Shown here piece by piece: positions 8,473 to 16,219 of a DNA stretch of 35,771 nt. The stretch is taken from NCBI GenBank assembly GCA_049684915.1, contig JBAVGO010000161.1:1-35771 (forward strand), given 5' to 3'. Under the pieces are notes generated by a model. It was not told where the DNA came from, made no database searches, and saw only the letters and a list, made by a program, of their open reading frames with translations. Positions within the stretch are counted from its first letter, which is position 1. Each line of letters begins with the position of its first letter. A program made the position numbers and the translations under genes. Source of the DNA: GWB2-37-7 sp049684915. GTDB lineage: Bacteria > Bacillota > Clostridia > Lutisporales > Lutisporaceae.

Positions 8473-9753
8473 TTAGCATGATTGGACAATTTCTTGAGTT
8501 ATTTTAAGGAATAAATCTATATCCTCAGGAGAATTACAATGCAATGGTGATACTCTTAGTGCGCCTTCCATTCCAAAAGCTTCAAGTATTCTTCTAAAAA
8601 ACATACTTGACTTTTGACTTTCTCGAACAATCACTCCTCTTTTTTCATATTCATCAACAGCCTGTTCATATGATACTTTTTCAAATCCAATAGGTAGAAT
8701 TAAGTCTCTGTTTGTAAGGTCTTTGCAGTCAGGGTATACTGTTACTCCTTTAATATACCTAAGCCCTTTTACTTCTTCTGTTCCGTTTAGCATTCTATCT
8801 AGAAGTGCTCTTTCATGAAGCTTTATTCTTGTCATGCCTTCTACATATAATTCTCTCTTGTTTGTTTTATCTGTAAATTTACTTCCAATCCAGCATACAT
8901 AATTTACAACTTCTGAAATTGATGCTAGTTGAAGTGGAACAGGGCTTCCAAGTCTCCACTCATCAACAGGTTTCTCAAGTATTTTATGATGAGACAATTT
9001 TGACAACCTGTCTGACAAATATCCTACACCAATTCCTCTACATCCAAAGAATTTATAAGCACCAAAGTTCATCCCGTCTACAGGTGTCTTTTCAATGTCA
9101 ATAATTCCATGTGCTGCATGTTGAACAGCATCAATGACGATAAACAAATCAGGTTTTATTTTTCTTGCTTCTCTTACTATTGTTTCAATATCAAGAACTG
9201 CTCCTGTAAAGTTAGACGCATACATAACGCTTAATAAAATTGTATCTTTGTCTATAAGCTTTAATATTTCCTTTGGATCAACACCGCCTGTTTCATTATT
9301 GGTGCCAGCCACTCTCAGTTCTTTTCCTAATTTGTTTGTATAGTAATTTACTGCATCAAAAGCAGATGGATGTTCAAGTGCTGTAGTAACCATGTTTGTC
9401 CCTTCTACGTTCTCAGCAATTGTCTTCACCATATTAAACATCATTTGTGATGCTGTTAGTTCAAATGCAATTATTCCACGCTTTGCATTAAAGATAGTCC
9501 TAATATCTAAAACTCCCTGTTCAAGAACATCATTTAAATACCTTGCCGCTTTGTGGCTTCTGTCTGGGCAATCGGGCATTGCATCTTTAATTGAACCCAT
9601 TTCAACAGCTGCTTTTAGTCTATACGAACCTCCTGCATTTTCAAAAAACAATCGGTCTTTTTTTGTGTATGGATCATAATTTACAAAATAAAATTTATTC
9701 TTAATCTGACTTTGTAATTCTTGTGAAAACATTTCATGACTGTATTCATTCAT
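8473..9753 (-). CDS. Class-V PLP-dependent aminotransferase/lyase
   Basis: This is a fold-type I PLP enzyme of aminotransferase class V (cysteine desulfurase/isopenicillin epimerase-like branch). The Schiff-base lysine is K234 in GAYKFFG. The pyridine-nitrogen aspartate is D208 in VIDAVQHAAH. A phosphate-binding ALEHPSAF segment lies near residue 130. An ATG at 9771 is in frame but has no ribosome binding site, and AAGGAGA lies inside its first codons. The ATG at 9753 is 5 nt past that site and starts MNEYSHEMF (426 aa). There is no sulfurtransferase-loop cysteine of the usual IscS form and no iscU nearby, so I do not call it a desulfurase. In this operon it probably removes or transfers the amino group of the imported substrate (inference). 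Confidence 0.82.
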   Translation of the reverse strand: MNEYSHEMFSQELQSQIKNKFYFVNYDPYTKKDRLFFENAGGSYRLKAAVEMGSIKDAMPDCPDRSHKAARYLNDVLEQGVLDIRTIFNAKRGIIAFELTASQMMFNMVKTIAENVEGTNMVTTALEHPSAFDAVNYYTNKLGKELRVAGTNNETGGVDPKEILKLIDKDTILLSVMYASNFTGAVLDIETIVREARKIKPDLFIVIDAVQHAAHGIIDIEKTPVDGMNFGAYKFFGCRGIGVGYLSDRLSKLSHHKILEKPVDEWRLGSPVPLQLASISEVVNYVCWIGSKFTDKTNKRELYVEGMTRIKLHERALLDRMLNGTEEVKGLRYIKGVTVYPDCKDLTNRDLILPIGFEKVSYEQAVDEYEKRGVIVRESQKSSMFFRRILEAFGMEGALRVSPLHCNSPEDIDLFLKITQEIVQSC

Positions 9754-9786
9754 CTCTATCTCCTTCTTCATGTGCGAAATAATATA

Positions 9787-11061
9787 CTATGAATTCTCAC
9801 CATTATAAACGCTCATATCTAGTTCATTTTCTGATTTCGCAACAAGCAAACTGCATACAGAGTCCCCCATAACATTGAGCACAGTTTTAAACATATCTGT
9901 AAATCTATCAATACCAATTATAAGTGCTATTGATTCTAGCGGGAAACCTACTGATTGAAGTACAACGCTAAGTGTTACCATAACGACCCCAGGCATACCC
10001 GGTGAACCAATAGTAGCAAGAGTTGCAGTAATCACAATTATAATAATCATTGGCAGTGTCATATGAATTCCATATAGCTGTGCAACAAACACCGCTGTCA
10101 TCCCTTGCATTATTGCACTTCCATCCATGTTTACAGTTGCTCCTAGAGGTATAGTGAATGAAGCTATTTTGTTTGACACTCCTAAATCTTTTAGAAATTG
10201 TATGGAATATGGTATTGTGGCATTAGATGAGGATGTTGAAAATGGAATAACTGCAAGCTTTGCAAATTTCTTTATGAAATTTTTAACCTTTAAACCTGCA
10301 AATACTCTTAAAATTATCATATACACAACAGATGCGAATATAACGAACAAGAAGATTTCAACAATTGCATATTTACCAAGGGCATATATTACTTTATATC
10401 CAAGATTTACTACAGTTCTTGCCATGAGTGAAAATACACCTATGGGAGTAAGCTGCATTACCATATCTACTATTCTTAACATTATATGATTCAATGAATC
10501 CACAAAGTTTTTAACAGATTCTGATTTTTTACCAACTAAGCTTATGGCAATACCAAAAATTGTAGCAAATATAACAACATGAATCATATTCCCTTTAGAC
10601 ATTGATTCTACAATATTTGATGGAACCATTCCTAATAGAGTATCTGCAAATGAAACTGAAGTTTTTTGTACAGTTTCTAGGTTAACAGTTCCAAGGTTAA
10701 ACCCTACGCCTGGTTTTAATATTAATCCCCCCAAAATACCAGTTGCCGAAGCCAAAACTGTTGTTACTAAATATAGACCCATAATTTTAGAGCCTATTCT
10801 TCCAATCTGCCTAACATCGGATGCAGAAGAAATTCCCATTACCAATGATGCAAAAACAAATGGTACGATCGTCATTTTGATTAATGTTATATATCCATCC
10901 CCTACAATATGAAATAGTCCTTTAACTAAAATCTGATCTCTAATAACTCCAGCAGGAACTTTCAATAAAATCAACCCTGCAACAACACCCAAAATGACAC
11001 CTATAATAGACTTTGTTGCTAATGACATTTTTTTCTTTTCCCCATTATTACTCATATACAT
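9787..11061 (-). CDS. Dicarboxylate/amino acid:cation symporter (DAACS, GltP/SstT type)
   Basis: This is a Na+- or H+-coupled symporter of 424 aa in the glutamate-transporter fold. The signature elements are present: the HP1 serine-rich tip FSTSSSNATIPYS, the TM7 ion site VNMDGSA (family NMDGT), the HP2 region TIGSPGMPGV, and TM8 IDRFTDMFKTVLNVMGDS. TM8 carries the D of DRFTD and the D of MGDS. Position-specific residues that choose between acidic and neutral amino acids are ambiguous to me. AAGGGGAG lies 5 nt before the ATG. It is the first structural gene of the catabolic operon, directly behind a sigma-54 promoter, so it is the likely importer of the substrate. Confidence 0.92.
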   Translation of the reverse strand: MYMSNNGEKKKMSLATKSIIGVILGVVAGLILLKVPAGVIRDQILVKGLFHIVGDGYITLIKMTIVPFVFASLVMGISSASDVRQIGRIGSKIMGLYLVTTVLASATGILGGLILKPGVGFNLGTVNLETVQKTSVSFADTLLGMVPSNIVESMSKGNMIHVVIFATIFGIAISLVGKKSESVKNFVDSLNHIMLRIVDMVMQLTPIGVFSLMARTVVNLGYKVIYALGKYAIVEIFLFVIFASVVYMIILRVFAGLKVKNFIKKFAKLAVIPFSTSSSNATIPYSIQFLKDLGVSNKIASFTIPLGATVNMDGSAIMQGMTAVFVAQLYGIHMTLPMIIIIVITATLATIGSPGMPGVVMVTLSVVLQSVGFPLESIALIIGIDRFTDMFKTVLNVMGDSVCSLLVAKSENELDMSVYNGENS

Positions 11062-11130
11062 TTCATCTCCCCTTAATAAATGTTAGTTTTCAGTAAAACA
11101 AGTCTCTGTTAAGATTGTATATAATTAATT

Positions 11131-11144
11131 GAAAAGCGCTTTTC
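11131..11144. promoter_or_regulatory. Perfect palindrome just downstream of the sigma-54 start site
   Basis: GAAAAGCGCTTTTC is a 14-bp perfect palindrome with a central CG. It lies about 4-17 nt after the start site predicted from the -12 element. It resembles LacI/CcpA-family operators, but the half-site spacing is one base longer on each side than the standard cre consensus. Confidence 0.4.
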
Positions 11145-11158
11145 TAATAATAGATATG

Positions 11159-11174
11159 AGCAAATATTATGCCA
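11159..11174 (-). promoter_or_regulatory. Sigma-54 (-24/-12) promoter of the catabolic operon
   Basis: Read on the - strand the sequence is TGGCATAATATTTGCT, which is TGGCA-N6-TTGCT with the invariant GG and GC in correct spacing. It is about 100 nt upstream of the symporter ATG and is oriented toward it. The adjacent activator gene has a sigma-54 AAA+ domain, which makes the site credible. Confidence 0.85.
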
Positions 11175-11263
11175 ACTATAGAATAAAATTAAAACTCCAT
11201 GATATGACTGTAGTTTCAATACTATAAAGCTTGTATCCCTTACTTAAAGTTTAAATTTAGCAT

Positions 11264-11313
11264 AAACTCTATTTCATATTTAAAAACTCTATTTCATTTT
11301 GAAATAGAGTTTT
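11264..11313. promoter_or_regulatory. Upstream activator repeats and inverted-repeat terminator
   Basis: TGAAATAGAGTTT occurs three times. Two copies form a 14-bp perfect inverted repeat (AAAACTCTATTTCA at 11283-11296, TGAAATAGAGTTTT at 11300-11313), and a direct copy lies at 11264-11276. They are about 90-140 bp upstream of the -24 element, the normal place for enhancer binding by a sigma-54 activator. The inverted repeat also follows the activator stop codon on the - strand and runs into TTTTTAAAT, so it may act as its terminator too. Confidence 0.7.
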
Positions 11314-11325
11314 ATATATTTTCTG

Positions 11326-13215
11326 CTATTCGTTATTTTCCTTTAACCTACGCCATAACGTAGTCTTACTAATATTCAGTATTTGACAAGTTTTATCCTT
11401 ATCATTGTTTGTTAGATTTAAAACATGGGATATAATGTTTTTTCCCATTATATCAAGGTCTTCAATATTTACAGATACCTTAGTTTCTTTATCTTTTTCT
11501 AATTTTATATCATTAAAAATCTCTATTAAGTCCTCAATGATTATTACATTATTTTTTCTAATGATGTTCAGCCTTAACAATATGTTCTCGAGTTCTCTTA
11601 TATTTCCTTTCCAATTATGTATTTGAAGGCGTTCTATAACATCTTCGGTGTATTCAGCTACAGAAATTCCAAGGTCTTCTGATATTCTACTGCTTAGTGT
11701 TTTAACAAGCTTCGGTATATCCTGCTTTCTTTCGTTCAGTGATGGAATTATAAGTCTTAAAACATTTAAGCGATAGTATAAATCCCGCCTAAAATCCCCT
11801 GCTTCAACTGCATCTTCAAGGTTCTTATGAGTTGCAGCAATTACTCTTACATTTACAGCTATTGCTGTATCTCCTCCGACTCTCATTATAGTCTTTTCCT
11901 GCAAAACTCTAAGAAGTCTTGCTTGCAGCTTTAATGATAGATCACCTATTTCATCTAAAAAAAGTGTCCCATTATGAGCCAGCTCAAAAAGCCCCTTTTT
12001 GCCTCCTTTTCTAGCTCCCGTAAAGGCACCCTCCTCATATCCAAACAATTCACTTTCAAGAAGGTTCTCAGGCATAGCAGCTGAATTTATTGCTACAAAA
12101 AGGTTGTTCGCCCTCCAGCTTTTATTATGTATACTTTGTGCAAGCATTTCCTTGCCTGTACCACTTTCCCCCGTAATTAATATTGTAAAATCTGTTTTTG
12201 CATATAACTCTGCTTTCTCAATAACCTTTTTCATGTTACAGCTGTCTGTCATTATATCGCAAAAATTATATTGAGCAACATGACCTTTTAAGTACAATTT
12301 ATGTCTTACTTTTCGTTCAACTCTTTCAACATCATCAGCATTACTCATAGTAATTACAATTCCAACAACACTATCACCTAATTTTATAGGAACTAGGTTC
12401 TGAACAATTATATCCTTCTTAATCTTATACAAATCTCCTAATACTGGATTTCCTGAAGATGTTACAGTATCAATGACTTCCTTCGATGCTACACAATAGA
12501 TACTGCTTCCAAGCAATTCTTCTCTTGATTTTGATAGAATTTTCTCAGCATTATCATTTACCAATGTTATTTTTCCATATACATCTGTTGCTATAATTCC
12601 TTCATAAGCTGCCCCAAGAATAGTTTTCAATTGATTACTTCCTATTGTTTCACGTCTTCTCATTCTTGAAAATTCATCTGCTTTTTTCAGGGCACTTTCT
12701 ATAGCCTCTTCACCCGATGCTACTCTTACTGATTTTATTCCTTCCTTTTGACACATTGTTACGGATACATTGTCCCCTACTATTACATCTACACCTAAGC
12801 TTCTCGCATAATCAATGTTTTCCATAAGTTGAAAGGAATTTTCAATCACAAGCTCTTCAACCTTAACGTTTAGGTATTCCCCTATTTTTTTACTGTTAGA
12901 AACGATATTCTTAAATCCAATGACTCCTATATGTGTTCCTAATTTTTTTGCTTCTAAAATTGCTTCTATCATATCTATGGTACTTATTTCTATTGATATT
13001 ACAGGAATATCTAATAATGATTCTATGAGTTTTGCCGTCCCACCACGAGATACAATAACATCTAAATTATAATTTTCGTCAATCAATTTTTTAACTTCAG
13101 AAACCCCATTATTTAAATCTCCAACAATTATAGGAACATCAAGCTGTAACTCTTTACAGACTTTTTTAATTTTTATTGCTATTTCATCAAATGGAGCAAT
13201 AACTGCAAATTTCAT
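11326..13215 (-). CDS. Sigma-54-dependent activator with PrpR-type sensor domain
   Basis: This is a 629-aa enhancer-binding protein. Residues 1-185 form a PrpR_N sensor (MKFAVIAPFDEIA, VIVSRGGTA, GVIGFKN), a periplasmic-binding-like fold known to sense small organic metabolites. Residues about 195-305 form a PAS domain (ATDVYGKITLVN). Residues about 325-555 form the sigma-54 AAA+ module with Walker A GESGTGKE, the sigma-54 contact loop GAFTGA, and Walker B GTLFLDEIGD. The C-terminus is a Fis-type HTH (ILNISKTTLWRRL). A GTG at 13224 is in frame, but AGAAGG is 8 nt from the ATG at 13215. It is transcribed toward the catabolic operon and lies immediately upstream of its sigma-54 promoter, so it almost certainly controls it. 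Confidence 0.93.
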   Translation of the reverse strand: MKFAVIAPFDEIAIKIKKVCKELQLDVPIIVGDLNNGVSEVKKLIDENYNLDVIVSRGGTAKLIESLLDIPVISIEISTIDMIEAILEAKKLGTHIGVIGFKNIVSNSKKIGEYLNVKVEELVIENSFQLMENIDYARSLGVDVIVGDNVSVTMCQKEGIKSVRVASGEEAIESALKKADEFSRMRRRETIGSNQLKTILGAAYEGIIATDVYGKITLVNDNAEKILSKSREELLGSSIYCVASKEVIDTVTSSGNPVLGDLYKIKKDIIVQNLVPIKLGDSVVGIVITMSNADDVERVERKVRHKLYLKGHVAQYNFCDIMTDSCNMKKVIEKAELYAKTDFTILITGESGTGKEMLAQSIHNKSWRANNLFVAINSAAMPENLLESELFGYEEGAFTGARKGGKKGLFELAHNGTLFLDEIGDLSLKLQARLLRVLQEKTIMRVGGDTAIAVNVRVIAATHKNLEDAVEAGDFRRDLYYRLNVLRLIIPSLNERKQDIPKLVKTLSSRISEDLGISVAEYTEDVIERLQIHNWKGNIRELENILLRLNIIRKNNVIIIEDLIEIFNDIKLEKDKETKVSVNIEDLDIMGKNIISHVLNLTNNDKDKTCQILNISKTTLWRRLKENNE

Positions 13216-13244
13216 ACTAATCACCTTCTTGTTTTTTATAAATG

Positions 13245-13259
13245 AAAGTTCCCAACTTT
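13245..13259. promoter_or_regulatory. Palindrome in the promoter region of the activator gene
   Basis: AAAGTTCCCAACTTT is a 6-3-6 perfect inverted repeat about 30 nt upstream of the activator start. It would lie between a weak TTGTAA and a TTATAA element read on the - strand. It is an operator candidate for autoregulation; the binding protein is unknown. Confidence 0.35.
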
Positions 13260-13285
13260 TACAAACATTTTTCCTTTGATAAAAT

Positions 13286-13320
13286 TTAAAGGAGTGAGCA
13301 TTGTACTGCCACTCCTTTAA
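13286..13320 (-). terminator. Intrinsic terminator of the chemoreceptor gene
   Basis: TTAAAGGAGTG (13286-13296) pairs perfectly with CACTCCTTTAA (13310-13320), and GCA/TGC extends pairing in the loop. On the - strand it follows the chemoreceptor stop by about 20 nt and continues with AATTTTATC. Confidence 0.7.
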
Positions 13321-13340
13321 TAAAATACCTAGACCTTATT

Positions 13341-15332
13341 TTAGACTTTAAATTTATTAATCATTTCTTGTAGTCTTGTTGCTTGTATCTCAAGATTCAC
13401 TGCTGTTGCTGATATCTGCTGGATTGAAGCCGTCTGTTCCTCCGTTGAAGCAGCAACCTCTTCTGCACTTGCAGCATTATCTCCTACTATCCTTGCAATA
13501 TTATCTATGGAAGCTTCTATTGTCTTGGAGTCCTTGCTTAATGCTTCTACAGCACAAGATACTTCTTTTATCTGTTCCGCAACATTAGATACAGATTCAT
13601 TTATACTATCAAAGGCCATTGAAGTTTCATTTGCAGCCTTACTCTGTTCTTCAAAAACATTTTCTGATTTCATCATTTCATTTACTGCTTGTTGAACGCT
13701 TGTCTGAATTTCTGATATCAACCCACTAATCTCTTGTGTCGAGTGCTTAGATAGCTCTGCAAGCTTCCTGACTTCATCAGCTACAACAGAGAAACCTCTT
13801 CCTGCCTCACCTGCTCTAGCTGCTTCGATTGCAGCATTTAACGCCAGTAGATTGGTCTGGTCGCTTATGCCGTTTATTACTTCTACTATTTGACCTATTT
13901 TCACAGATTTCTTTGCCAAGGCTTCAATTGCCACGCTTACATTTTGGGAAACCGTCTGGCTTTCACTCATTTTTTCTTTTTGATAATCAACCTTACTCAT
14001 TCCAACTTCCATGGTATTCATGGTTTTTAAAGTTAGTTTGTCTGTCACTTCTGCATTTTTTGCAATTTTATCAAGACCTTGAACAACACTTCTTACCATG
14101 TCACTACCCTCTTTAGTAGATTGAGATTGTTCAGTCGCACCTTTAGCTAAATCTGTAATTGTATACGCCACCTGCTCAGCGACTCTACTTGCTTCACTAG
14201 TAGCTAAACTCATTTCCTTTAAAGAATTAGCAACAAAGTTGCTCAGTTCCTTGACTTGTATAATTAATTCTTTAGTGTTTTTAACCATTTTGTTAAAATT
14301 ATTAGATAGTTTGCCTATCTCATCTTTTGATTTTATAGCTACATTAACTGTTAAATCACCTTCAGACACCTTTTGAGTTACATTTATTAAAGTGCTTATT
14401 GGCTTTAGGGAATGGCTCAAAAGCATATAACAAGGTAATAGTAACAAAAGTAATAGACCAATAGTATAAATAATTATCTTATTTCTAGCTTCAGCTATAG
14501 TATTTATTAGTGAAGTTCTATCTTTGACAACCTTATAGTATCCTTTTATATCACCTTTATAATCCTTAAATGGCATTAGCATTACGATATTCTTTTGGTC
14601 TTTAGTTATTATGTATAGTGTTTTACCAATTCGTAAGTCACTTATTACTTTTTGGTCTTCTATAATCCATTTATCTTCTTCCGTTGTAGCGGCTAGTAAG
14701 TTTGATTCATTATCCCAAGCAATGCTTTGATCCTCAGAAAATCTATAGCCAAAATAGTCACCACTATAATTCTTCTTCAGACCTTCTAAAAAATTAACTC
14801 CAAAGTCGCTCCCGTATTCAACGCTTCCTATATGCTGATTCTCAAAAAACATAGGTACTACTACTCTAAACCCATAACCGCCCTTACCTTCTTCCAAGCC
14901 CCTTACCATTTGCTTCTTTTCATTAGCTTCATTTACTGTAAATCTAAAAGATTTCAGACTATCATCATACTTATCAGGTGCATGTAGTCTAAGAAAGGCT
15001 GTTGAATCAGGCAGATGAAATTGAACTTGAGAAACCTGGGATGAGATATTTTGATAAACCGGTAAAAGCATATTTGCCAATTCATCACGCTTTCTCTCTG
15101 CAAAAAGTCTTTGAACCTCTACATTGTTTGCAATTGATAAAACACCAATTTCTGCTGCCGCTAATTGTTCATCCATTTGTGCATTTATTGATTGTTCCAA
15201 TACCTCCATCATTTCTTGCTCTTTTTGATTCACTGTTTTCATATTTTCATTAAAGGTTAAATAAGAAAAAGCAAAAAATATCAATAAAATTGAAATAGCA
15301 AAGTTTAAAAATATTTTAATTTTTAATGACAA
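13341..15332 (-). CDS. Methyl-accepting chemotaxis protein with dCache_3-like sensor
   Basis: This is a 663-aa transmembrane chemoreceptor. A TM segment at about residues 5-25 is followed by an extracellular sensor of about 250 residues. The sensor carries the motif QVQFHLPDSTAFLRLH, typical of dCache_3 domains, with a GGYGFRVVVPMF stretch after it. TM2 (IIIYTIGLLLLLLLPCYML) is near 290-310, then comes a HAMP domain, and a signalling domain with the CheA/CheW-binding tip DQTNLLALNAAIEAARAGE. It relays ligand binding to CheA. The start is TTG at 15332, with GGTGGGG 6 nt upstream; no ATG is available nearby. Three Spo0A boxes and a G8 tract lie upstream. The ligand is unknown. Confidence 0.92.
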   Translation of the reverse strand: MSLKIKIFLNFAISILLIFFAFSYLTFNENMKTVNQKEQEMMEVLEQSINAQMDEQLAAAEIGVLSIANNVEVQRLFAERKRDELANMLLPVYQNISSQVSQVQFHLPDSTAFLRLHAPDKYDDSLKSFRFTVNEANEKKQMVRGLEEGKGGYGFRVVVPMFFENQHIGSVEYGSDFGVNFLEGLKKNYSGDYFGYRFSEDQSIAWDNESNLLAATTEEDKWIIEDQKVISDLRIGKTLYIITKDQKNIVMLMPFKDYKGDIKGYYKVVKDRTSLINTIAEARNKIIIYTIGLLLLLLLPCYMLLSHSLKPISTLINVTQKVSEGDLTVNVAIKSKDEIGKLSNNFNKMVKNTKELIIQVKELSNFVANSLKEMSLATSEASRVAEQVAYTITDLAKGATEQSQSTKEGSDMVRSVVQGLDKIAKNAEVTDKLTLKTMNTMEVGMSKVDYQKEKMSESQTVSQNVSVAIEALAKKSVKIGQIVEVINGISDQTNLLALNAAIEAARAGEAGRGFSVVADEVRKLAELSKHSTQEISGLISEIQTSVQQAVNEMMKSENVFEEQSKAANETSMAFDSINESVSNVAEQIKEVSCAVEALSKDSKTIEASIDNIARIVGDNAASAEEVAASTEEQTASIQQISATAVNLEIQATRLQEMINKFKV

Positions 15333-15341
15333 GATTCCCCA

Positions 15342-15349
15342 CCCCCCCC
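15342..15349 (-). repeat. C8/G8 homopolymer beside the chemoreceptor ribosome binding site
   Basis: Eight C residues on + (eight G on the transcript) lie about 10 nt before the TTG start and border the GGTGGGG ribosome binding site. Tracts of this kind can slip in replication and alter translation. Confidence 0.6.
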
Positions 15350-15368
15350 AACATATTTATATTAGTAA

Positions 15369-15415
15369 TTCGACATTCTTATTTATTTTCCTCCACCATT
15401 CGACATAATTCGACA
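15369..15415 (-). promoter_or_regulatory. Three Spo0A boxes upstream of the chemoreceptor gene
   Basis: TTCGACA on + (TGTCGAA, the consensus 0A-box core, on -) occurs at 15369-15375, 15399-15405 and 15409-15415. All three face the same way and are spaced 30 and 10 bp apart, so they lie on one face of the helix. A TAATATAAAT element just downstream could be the -10 region. Confidence 0.65.
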
Positions 15416-15469
15416 TAATTATTTAACTTCCTCAATATGTTTCATTATATAACAGATTAAATGTTAGAG

Positions 15470-15489
15470 AAGCATTGGGGGGTGCTTCC
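15470..15489. other. Small hairpin upstream of the Spo0A boxes
   Basis: GAAGCA and TGCTTC flank a G-rich loop (TTGGGGGG). It lies between the unknown 207-aa gene and the chemoreceptor promoter. It may be a weak terminator for the upstream gene; function not known. Confidence 0.3.
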
Positions 15490-15595
15490 TAATTGGACAT
15501 GGGTTAAAAGAACAAAGGATTTTTTTCAGTAAAACATCCTGCAAGACATTGATTCTGTTGTATTTCTTGATATTATCCTTCTGACATTTGTTATA

Positions 15596-16219
15596 TTAAT
15601 TATGTCTCACCTTTAATACTTCACCAACACTTACAATACTTATATTTAATCTATCAGTTAATTGTTTAAGACTCCTAATCTTATTTATATACTTAATATT
15701 ATTCTTACTAACTGACTTTTCAATTACCTCTACTATATCTTTTATTTGGTTATTATTCAGAATAAGCTTGTTATTTAGGCACTCTCTATTAATATAGGTT
15801 AAAGTAGCCCATATCTGTTCCTCTGATATACTATTTATATCCATTAGAACCCATGTGAAATCTTTTCTTCTTTTATTTTCAGGGTATACCTCCTTAAAAA
15901 ACTCTATAAAGTGATTCACTGGCTTTGGATCTATTTCTTTAACATACCTTCCAAGCTGTGATTTTAGAGTATTCTTTAGATACATCATTGTATTTGGTTT
16001 TATTGAACCTTTTAATCCCTCTATTTGTTCATAAATATAATTATATGTTTCTTTAAGCTGATCCTCATTTACGTTTTCCTTTTTGAGCACCCTTGTTATA
16101 TCAATATATTCTATAATGTGCTTCTTACAATTAAGCTTCTTGTCATATAGCTTTTCACAAATTTCAGATGCAGTTAACTCTTCAAATTGGTTGTTCTTTA
16201 CCGATATCTCTTTATCCAT
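15596..16219 (-). CDS. Hypothetical protein, 207 aa
   Basis: I do not recognise a family. The protein is cytoplasmic in character: no signal peptide, no membrane segments, rich in Lys, Asn, Ile and Glu, and apparently almost all helical. An N-terminal helix (EELTASEICEKLY) and a C-terminal segment that repeats short Ile/Lys heptads (IKYINKIRSLKQLTDRLNISI) are the clearest features. One Cys lies in each half and no catalytic motif is visible. AAGGAA lies 5 nt before the ATG, and the frame is long for this A+T content, so it is probably a real gene. It is transcribed toward the chemoreceptor gene but is separated by 263 bp containing Spo0A boxes. Confidence 0.6.
   Translation of the reverse strand: MDKEISVKNNQFEELTASEICEKLYDKKLNCKKHIIEYIDITRVLKKENVNEDQLKETYNYIYEQIEGLKGSIKPNTMMYLKNTLKSQLGRYVKEIDPKPVNHFIEFFKEVYPENKRRKDFTWVLMDINSISEEQIWATLTYINRECLNNKLILNNNQIKDIVEVIEKSVSKNNIKYINKIRSLKQLTDRLNISIVSVGEVLKVRHN

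Noticed and set aside
8473..9753. Cysteine desulfurase (IscS/NifS)
   Set aside because: The branch is related, but no recognisable catalytic-loop cysteine motif and no Fe-S assembly genes were seen. The operon is catabolic.
11131..11144. Standard CcpA cre site
   Set aside because: The half-sites are one base too far apart from the CG centre compared with TGNAARCGNWWWCA. It is kept only as a palindrome of unknown binder.
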